Shown here one piece after another: positions 1 through 5,610 of a DNA stretch of 19,467 nt (positions are counted from its first letter, which is position 1; every line of letters begins with the position of its first letter). The position numbers were made by a program, and so were the translations under genes. This DNA is from DAOMFM01 sp035429825 (GTDB lineage: Bacteria > Acidobacteriota > Blastocatellia > UBA7656 > JADIYM01). The notes beneath the pieces were generated by a model. That model was given only the letters and a program-made list of their open reading frames with translations, had not been told where the DNA came from and searched no databases. The DNA lies in contig JBGAKX010000085.1 in the NCBI GenBank assembly GCA_044224215.1, positions 1 to 19,467 on the forward strand, read 5' to 3'.

Positions 1-347
1 GACGAGATAAACCGCTCGTAGAGCGGCGCGAAAAGGTACGCGGTCGCCATCGAAGCGGCGCCCACCCTGAGCCTGCCGCGCGGCTTTCGGCCAGGGGTCC
101 GGAAGACGCTCGCGATCTCGTCGAGCGCATCCAGCACGAGCCGCGCGCGAGGCAGCAGCTCCTCGCCGGCGTGCGTCAGCCGAACCCCGCGACCGCCACG
201 CACGAACAGCGCTTCACCAAGCTCCTCCTCGAGCGCCTTGATCTGCTGGCTGATCGTCGACTGGGTCAGGTTGACGCGCTCACCCGCGGCAGTGAAGCTG
301 CCGGTCTCGGCGATCGCGATGAATGCCTCGAGCTGTCTGATCTCCAT
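1..347 (-). CDS. LysR-family transcriptional regulator, N-terminal part (3' end outside window)
   Basis: The reverse strand from ATG at 347 reads MEIRQLEAFIAIAETGSF and continues open to base 1, giving 115 full codons. Residues about 1-60 are a classic LysR winged helix-turn-helix with the recognition-helix segment LTQSTISQQIKALEEELG, followed by the family's linker helix. The sequence near residue 95 (RGRLRVGAAS) begins the effector-binding domain, most of which is cut off by the window edge. LysR proteins are usually about 300 residues, so roughly the first third is seen. The ribosome-binding site is weak. The start is chosen because it matches the family N-terminus exactly. No gene lies directly divergent on the plus strand, so the target cannot be inferred from a neighbour. 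The effector is unknown. Confidence 0.9.
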   Translation of the reverse strand, partial: MEIRQLEAFIAIAETGSFTAAGERVNLTQSTISQQIKALEEELGEALFVRGGRGVRLTHAGEELLPRARLVLDALDEIASVFRTPGRKPRGRLRVGAASMATAYLFAPLYERFIS

Positions 348-390
348 CGGTGCCCATCCCGGGTCCACATTCGGAATTCCAATTCATCGC

Positions 391-419
391 ATTCAAACAA
401 TTCATTGGACAAATATCAA
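391..419 (-). promoter_or_regulatory. Candidate promoter of the LysR-type gene
   Basis: On the minus strand there is a TTGATA -35 (plus positions 414-419), a 17-base spacer, and a TTGAAT -10 (391-396). This leaves a leader of about 35 bases before the ATG at 347. The -35 matches 5/6 and the -10 matches 4/6 of the sigma-70 consensus. The surrounding 60 bases are AT-richer than the rest of the window, as expected of a promoter. Confidence 0.35.
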
Positions 420-420
420 T
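404..420. promoter_or_regulatory. Possible LysR-type binding box (ATTG-N9-CAAT)
   Basis: ATTG (404-407) and CAAT (417-420) form a dyad with the T-N11-A core typical of LysR-family sites. It covers the candidate -35 of the LysR gene, the usual place for autorepression. Seen directly: the dyad. Inferred: the function. A direct repeat CAATTCAT (380-387 and 398-405) lies alongside. Confidence 0.35.
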
Positions 421-448
421 GGGAAACCTAGGATGTCGCTTCAGGCCC

Positions 449-466
449 GGTTGCGAGATCGCAACC
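449..466. repeat. Perfect 8-2-8 inverted repeat in the LysR / zinc-ribbon intergenic region
   Basis: GGTTGCGA, a GA spacer, then TCGCAACC: eight-base arms with a two-base centre. There is no T-run, so it is not an obvious terminator. It could be a dimeric-protein operator or a small RNA hairpin. The rest of 467-624 shows no convincing gene or signal. Confidence 0.5.
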
Positions 467-624
467 GCGTGCCCTCGATCTTTAACAGAATAGTTGCAGA
501 CCCCAAGACCTGCAGCTCACGCCCGGGACGTGGAACCCAGCCTTATCTTTTCCTACCGAGAACCCAGTGCAACAACTCCACTCCCGGGCTTTTCTGTGTC
601 TGGATGGTCGCCGCGCGTGACGGT

Positions 625-849
625 CTATGACGGCTCGTGATCGAGCTTGACCCACTTCGAATCCCACGACGAGATGTGAGCGACGCCCCACTTGGCGTTG
701 CAGATCGGGCATGTACGCAGGTATTTCTTGGGAAAATGAGGCGTCGACGCACCGATTCGCGTCTCGGGTCCGAGGTGGGCCGTCGCGGCGTCGGGCGGGA
801 GGCCATCGAACCGGCTCGGCAGCTGAGCGCATTTCTCGCAGAGTGTCAT
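625..849 (-). CDS. Small zinc-ribbon-like protein, 74 aa, function unknown
   Basis: ATG at 849 starts a 74-residue product beginning MTLCEKCAQL and ending WVKLDHEPS, stop TAG. It has two CxxC knuckles, C4/C7 and C47/C50 (CPIC), about 40 residues apart, the arrangement of a single four-cysteine zinc ribbon. Aromatic residues cluster after the second knuckle. The start is fixed by a strong Shine-Dalgarno AGGAGGGG about nine bases upstream. An open frame extends further upstream (to 1014), but that part crosses the groESL promoter and CIRCE and is not credible coding sequence. The gene is divergent from groESL and has its own candidate promoter. I do not recognise a named family. Such ribbons may bind metal, nucleic acid or protein partners. 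Confidence 0.65.
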   Translation of the reverse strand: MTLCEKCAQLPSRFDGLPPDAATAHLGPETRIGASTPHFPKKYLRTCPICNAKWGVAHISSWDSKWVKLDHEPS

Positions 850-903
850 GGGTTTTCGGCCCCTCCTGGGAATCCGTCGTCGATGTGAAAGGGAGAGGCC
901 TGT

Positions 904-932
904 ACTGTACCCCCAAACCAGGAATGCGCCAA
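904..932 (-). promoter_or_regulatory. Candidate promoter of the zinc-ribbon gene
   Basis: On the minus strand TTGGCG (plus 927-932), an exact 17-base spacer, then TACAGT (904-909). It lies about 55 bases upstream of the ATG at 849 and of its strong ribosome-binding site, with correct orientation and spacing. Confidence 0.5.
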
Positions 933-964
933 GCGGACGGTAACCGCCCGATCCACGAGTTTTG

Positions 965-985
965 CGATTCTGTTGCAACGAATCG
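965..985. promoter_or_regulatory. Nested dyad just upstream of the groESL -35
   Basis: Outer arms CGATTC (965-970) and GAATCG (980-985) enclose the perfect 8-bp palindrome GTTGCAAC (972-979). The element ends five bases before the groESL -35 hexamer. The position suits an activator site or a second operator in addition to CIRCE. The function is inferred from position only. Confidence 0.4.
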
Positions 986-990
986 GAGGC

Positions 991-1019
991 TTGACACGGG
1001 TCCCGCTCATTCATAGTAT
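991..1019 (+). promoter_or_regulatory. Sigma-70-type promoter of groES-groEL
   Basis: TTGACA (991-996, perfect -35), 17-base spacer, TAGTAT (1014-1019, 5/6 of the -10 consensus). Transcription should start near 1026, inside the CIRCE operator, leaving a leader of about 108 bases before groES. Confidence 0.9.
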
Positions 1020-1045
1020 TAGCACTCTCGCGATGTGAGTGCTAA
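1019..1045. promoter_or_regulatory. CIRCE operator (HrcA binding site)
   Basis: TTAGCACTC (1019-1027), nine-base spacer, GAGTGCTAA (1037-1045): an exact match to the CIRCE consensus. It starts at the last base of the -10 and covers the expected transcription start, the position at which the HrcA repressor blocks groE and releases it on heat shock. hrcA itself is not in this window. Confidence 0.97.
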
Positions 1046-1133
1046 CAAGGCAGCTTCCCGCGAGAGTGGCGGCAATGCCGCAACATGAATTCGAGTACCA
1101 AAAGCAAATCGAAGGAAACGGAGGGAAGCGATA

Positions 1134-1454
1134 ATGGCAGAGATTCGACCATTGCACGACCGCGTCATCGTTCGCCGCATCGATGCGAATGAGTCCAAGA
1201 CGTCCGGTGGGCTCTACATTCCAGACACGGCGAAGGAGAAGCCCCAGGAGGGCGAAGTGATCGCCGTCGGCAAGGGCAAGCTGCTCGACAGCGGCACGCG
1301 TGTCGCGCCGGACGTCAAGGCAGGCGACCGTGTGCTGTTCGGGAAGTACTCCGGCACCGAGGTCAAGCTTGACGGTGAGGAGCTTCTGATCATGCGCGAG
1401 GACGAGATCCTCGGAATCATTGAGCGTGCCGGCAAGGCAAAGGGCGGCAAGTAG
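1134..1454 (+). CDS. groES: Co-chaperonin GroES
   Basis: The 106-residue product begins MAEIRPLHDRVIVRRID and matches GroES throughout: the mobile loop region near residues 17-35 with SGGLYIPDTAKEKP, then GEVIAVGKGK, the core strand KAGDRVLFGKYSGTEVKL, and EELLIMREDEILGII at the end. It is slightly longer than the usual 95-100 residues because of a lysine/glycine tail (AGKAKGGK). GroES caps the GroEL ring in the cytoplasm during ATP-driven folding. GGAGGG (1120-1125) is the ribosome-binding site. It is the first gene of the CIRCE-controlled operon, 25 bases ahead of groEL. Confidence 0.98.
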   Translation: MAEIRPLHDRVIVRRIDANESKTSGGLYIPDTAKEKPQEGEVIAVGKGKLLDSGTRVAPDVKAGDRVLFGKYSGTEVKLDGEELLIMREDEILGIIERAGKAKGGK

Positions 1455-1479
1455 CCTGCGAGGAGGAGAAGCATAGATT

Positions 1480-3108
<1,629 letters not shown>

Positions 3109-3154
3109 AAGCACAATCCGACGGGGCCGGAACGGCTTTCCGAGGACGCACACC

Positions 3155-3189
3155 GGGCGGGTGGACAGACATGTCCACCCGCCCTTTTT
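3155..3189 (+). terminator. Rho-independent terminator after groEL
   Basis: A perfect 13-bp stem (GGGCGGGTGGACA at 3155-3167 with its complement at 3172-3184), a four-base loop GACA, then TTTTT (3185-3189). It lies 46 bases after the groEL stop. Confidence 0.95.
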
Positions 3190-3239
3190 CATCCATCCAG
3201 CCGATCTGGACGGTTGTAAATTCATGCGTATCCACGCGC

Positions 3240-3268
3240 TTGACCCTGTGTGCCTCCGGCACTAGACT
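3240..3268 (+). promoter_or_regulatory. Candidate sigma-70 promoter of the secreted beta-sandwich protein
   Basis: TTGACC (3240-3245), 17-base spacer, TAGACT (3263-3268). It lies directly downstream of the groEL terminator and about 67 bases before the GTG start at 3335. Confidence 0.6.
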
Positions 3269-3308
3269 GGTGACTCTCGCCATTGCCTGGTTTTGAGATC
3301 ATTCGGCC

Positions 3309-3320
3309 ATCTTCGAAGAT
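3309..3320. repeat. 12-bp palindrome, copy 1 (leader of the secreted protein gene)
   Basis: ATCTTCGAAGAT is self-complementary and sits between the predicted transcript start and the ribosome-binding site GGAGG (3325-3329). The identical 12 bases occur at 4205-4216, over the start of the sigma gene. Function unknown; operator or RNA element are both possible. Confidence 0.7.
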
Positions 3321-3334
3321 TCCTGGAGGTTCAC

Positions 3335-4066
3335 GTGAAGAGTATTCGATTCACCGTGTCGGTTCTGTGCGCGGGGCTGTTTGTTGTCGCATCGCTGTGT
3401 GTTGTCCCTGAAGCTCAGGCGCAGCGCAGCGTTCGCCAGAAGCCGAGGATTACGATGACCAACCCGTCCAAGGGTTCGGTCGTGCATCCGGGCGATCAGG
3501 TTGAGATTCGCTGGGAATACAACGTGACGCCGTCTGGTGACCAAGCCTGGTGCGAGCAGGAGATCTATCTGTCGCTCGACGGCGGGGCTACGAACGATCG
3601 GCGGCTGACGCTTGCGCTCGACCCGGCGGTCCGCAGCTACATGTGGACGGTTCCCGATGTGGCAAGCGACCGCGCCGTCCTGGACATCCACTACGGATGC
3701 GAGACGACGAACTTCCCGCACGAAGTTCCGAACGTCCAGAAGTCGGCGCCATTCAAGATCGTCCGCGGCAGCAAGACGCCGCAGGGAATCAAGGTGAACG
3801 CGCCGGCCAAGGCTGCTGCAGGCACCGTGATCACCATCGACTGGAACAGCACCGTCGACAACGTCGGATCGTTCGAAGTGCTCGTGTCCTACGACCGCGG
3901 CGCGCACTTCACGTCGATCGGCACGTCCCAGACCCAGTCATTCAGCTGGACGGCTCCGGCCGACTATGCGGGCACGGCGATGTTCCGCGTCATCGCACAT
4001 CGTCCCGACGGCACGTCGGTGCCTTCCGAGATGATCTTCGGCGAGCTGGTGACCATCGAAAGGTAG
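3335..4066 (+). CDS. Secreted two-domain beta-sandwich (Ig/FnIII/Kre9-like) protein
   Basis: A GTG at 3335 preceded by GGAGG gives 243 residues. The frame is open 14 codons further up, but without a comparable ribosome-binding site. Residues 1-30 form a signal peptide: KSIR, a hydrophobic core (LCAGLFVVASLCVV), and a PEAQAQ cleavage region. Two similar beta-sandwich modules follow. The first (about 35-135) runs from ITMTNPSKGSVVHPGDQVEIRW to SYMWTVPD; the second (about 145-243) from IKVNAPAKAAAGTVITIDW to FSWTAPADYAG. This pattern (P..G..v..G..v.I.W ... S.DGG ... SW.vP) is that of Kre9/Ig-like domains found in bacterial surface proteins. Two cysteines (CEQE, GCETT) occur in the first module. 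A role in envelope or extracellular binding is likely; no catalytic motif is visible. It ends in a strong terminator, so it is a separate transcription unit from the sigma gene. Confidence 0.8.
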   Translation: MKSIRFTVSVLCAGLFVVASLCVVPEAQAQRSVRQKPRITMTNPSKGSVVHPGDQVEIRWEYNVTPSGDQAWCEQEIYLSLDGGATNDRRLTLALDPAVRSYMWTVPDVASDRAVLDIHYGCETTNFPHEVPNVQKSAPFKIVRGSKTPQGIKVNAPAKAAAGTVITIDWNSTVDNVGSFEVLVSYDRGAHFTSIGTSQTQSFSWTAPADYAGTAMFRVIAHRPDGTSVPSEMIFGELVTIER

Positions 4067-4110
4067 GCGATTCGAGCGGGGCGCAGCCTCGCCAGTCGTG
4101 TCCATGTTCT

Positions 4111-4158
4111 GGAGCGGACGCCGGCTCGAGTGCCGGCTTCCGCTCCGTTCGTTTTTTT
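4111..4158 (+). terminator. Rho-independent terminator after the secreted protein gene
   Basis: GGAGCGGA (4111-4118) pairs with TCCGCTCC (4139-4146), and the inner GCCGGC (4120-4125) pairs with GCCGGC (4132-4137), with one C/T mismatch between the blocks and a six-base loop. It is followed by seven T (4152-4158). Confidence 0.92.
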
Positions 4159-4186
4159 GGAAGAAAATCCGGCGTCCTGGGTCTAA
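4159..4186 (+). promoter_or_regulatory. Candidate ECF-type (possibly autoregulated) promoter of the sigma gene
   Basis: GGAAG (4159-4163), 17 bases, GTCTAA (4181-4186). This resembles the GGAAC / TCTAA-type elements used by many ECF sigma factors, and it lies 29 bases before the sigma ATG. No good sigma-70 pair is seen here. ECF genes are commonly autoregulated, but the match is by eye. Confidence 0.4.
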
Positions 4187-4204
4187 TAATTTCGAACCAG
4201 GCAA

Positions 4205-4216
4205 ATCTTCGAAGAT
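4205..4216. repeat. 12-bp palindrome, copy 2 (overlaps the sigma start codon)
   Basis: ATCTTCGAAGAT, identical to 3309-3320. Its last two bases are the A and T of the sigma-gene ATG (4215-4217). A second TTCGAA core lies at 4191-4196, 17 bases centre-to-centre from the core here. A protein or RNA structure on this site would directly affect translation start. Confidence 0.7.
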
Positions 4217-4796
4217 GGATCAGCAACAACTCAGGTCCGACCTGAATGATAGCGAGATTGTCGCCGCCGTGCGGGCCGGCGACACATCGGCGTTCAGGTC
4301 GATCTATGAGCGTTACAGGGATCGTGTTCACTCCGTAGTGTTCTTCACGTGCGGCGACGGCAACCAGGCTGAAGATCTTGTTCAGACGGTATTTCTGAAG
4401 GCATTCCGGGCAATGCCCGGGTTCCGGTTCGAGTCGAGCCTTGGCACGTGGCTCATCAGCATCGCGATCAACGAGGCGCGAAACGTCAGGGCGCGTTCGC
4501 GCCCGCCCGGCGTTCCGCTCGAGGCGCTTCTTGGCAGCGGTGACGAGATCGACGCGCGTTCGGTGCTGCCGGACGAGTTCTATGCACAGGGCCAGAGGCA
4601 GACGATCCTGCAGCAGGCCGTGCTCGAGTTGTCGCCAAAGCTGCGCGAAGTCGTCGTCCTGCGGTTTGTCGAGGGGCTCTCGTACGACGAGATCTCCGAT
4701 GTGCTGGGGTGTGCCAGCGGCACCGTTGCGTCGCGGTTGCACCGGGCGCTCGCGGAGCTTCAGTCAAAGCTTCATCTGCTCAAGCGTGTTCTCTGA
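4215..4796 (+). CDS. ECF-family (RpoE-like) RNA polymerase sigma factor
   Basis: 193 residues from ATG 4215 (MDQQQLRSDLNDSEIV). Sigma region 2 spans about residues 25-95, with the polymerase-binding stretch AEDLVQTVFLKAFRAM and the -10-reading segment LGTWLISIAINEARN. Region 4 spans about 130-185, with LSPKLREVVVLRFVEGLSYDEIS and the helix-turn-helix VLGCASGTVASRLHRAL. There is no region 1 or 3, as in all ECF factors. The upstream frame is open but crosses the terminator, so this start is preferred although its ribosome-binding site is poor. The next gene, 20 bases on, encodes its probable anti-sigma factor. Likely released by an envelope signal to transcribe this locus. Confidence 0.93.
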   Translation: MDQQQLRSDLNDSEIVAAVRAGDTSAFRSIYERYRDRVHSVVFFTCGDGNQAEDLVQTVFLKAFRAMPGFRFESSLGTWLISIAINEARNVRARSRPPGVPLEALLGSGDEIDARSVLPDEFYAQGQRQTILQQAVLELSPKLREVVVLRFVEGLSYDEISDVLGCASGTVASRLHRALAELQSKLHLLKRVL

Positions 4797-4816
4797 AGCA
4801 CGCAGGGAAGGATGCC

Positions 4817-5536
4817 ATGATGTGTCTTAGGTTTGGGTTGAAACGTGATCTTGTGCGTTACGTGGACGGCGAGCTTTCGCCATCGGCCGTTACACGGATC
4901 GAGGAGCACCTCGTCGATTGTGCGTCGTGCCGCGAAACTGCGCTCGCGCTCCGGGACGGCCGATCGTTCGCACGCGCGCTCACACGCATTCCTTCGCCTT
5001 CGGACAGATGGGACGACATCGAAGCGGCGCTTGTGGCGCGCGTCGACCCGCCGCGTGCACGCTGGACGCCTGCGGTGCCGCGACTCACGGTCAGCGTATC
5101 GCGATGGGCGCTCGCCGGATGGGTGATTGCCGCAACGGTCCTCTGCGTGAACGGCTGGTTCCTGTTTGGACCGCGGACCCTGACGCATGGAGCGCCGCAG
5201 CTTGCCGTCGAATCCGGTCCTGTCGACAAGGATGGATTCCAGACCGTGTCGGTGAGCGATATCAAGGCAAACACCAGGCCTCATGTCGTTGCCGAGGGCA
5301 AGGTTGCCGAGGTCAGGATCGACGAAGAGGACGGCGACCTGATGTTCAAGCTCGTCGACGAACTCGGCGAACAGGACCAGTTCATCATCTGCGAAGTGAT
5401 CGATCCGATTCACATCGATCCGCCGGCTGTCGGCAGCAAGGTGCGCGTCTACGGCGTCAGCCGCTTCGATCCGCAGGCTGATCACAACTGGTTCGAGATC
5501 CACCCCGTACTGAGTATCGAACAGATCGCGCGCTAG
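4817..5536 (+). CDS. Membrane anti-sigma factor: zinc-finger (ZAS) domain, TM helix and C-terminal OB-fold-like domain
   Basis: 239 residues from ATG 4817 (MMCLRFGLKRDLVRYVDGE), with AGGGAAGGA as ribosome-binding site. Residues about 1-50 are an anti-sigma zinc domain with H-x3-C-x2-C (EEHLVDCASCRE). One transmembrane helix (WALAGWVIAATVLCVNGWFLFG) lies near residues 98-120. The C-terminal 100 residues, predicted periplasmic, resemble a small OB-fold: an EGKVAEVRIDEEDGDLMFKL strand pair, CEVIDPIHIDPPAVGSKVRV, and DHNWFEIHPVLSIE. The ending with H-x-W-x-EIHPV is seen in several secreted bacterial OB-like domains. Immediately downstream of the ECF sigma gene, so it should hold that sigma at the membrane and release it when the outer domain senses a signal. 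The ligand is unknown. Confidence 0.85.
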   Translation: MMCLRFGLKRDLVRYVDGELSPSAVTRIEEHLVDCASCRETALALRDGRSFARALTRIPSPSDRWDDIEAALVARVDPPRARWTPAVPRLTVSVSRWALAGWVIAATVLCVNGWFLFGPRTLTHGAPQLAVESGPVDKDGFQTVSVSDIKANTRPHVVAEGKVAEVRIDEEDGDLMFKLVDELGEQDQFIICEVIDPIHIDPPAVGSKVRVYGVSRFDPQADHNWFEIHPVLSIEQIAR

Positions 5537-5572
5537 ACACACAACACAACAACGGAAGCGCAGAAGCGCCCA

Positions 5573-5581
5573 CCCCCCCCC
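5573..5581. repeat. Poly-C tract (9 C) upstream of the TonB-dependent receptor
   Basis: Nine consecutive C (5573-5581) lie in the 74-base gap before the receptor gene, 29 bases from its ATG and just upstream of a TATAAA (5590-5595). Such runs are prone to slipped-strand length change. It is the longest homopolymer I noticed in the window. Confidence 0.6.
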
Positions 5582-5610
5582 GAGACTCATATAAAGGACT
5601 CACACACTTC

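Noticed and set aside
850..1014. Upstream extension of the zinc-ribbon frame to 1014
   Set aside because: It runs through the groESL promoter, and the internal ATG at 849 has a strong ribosome-binding site.
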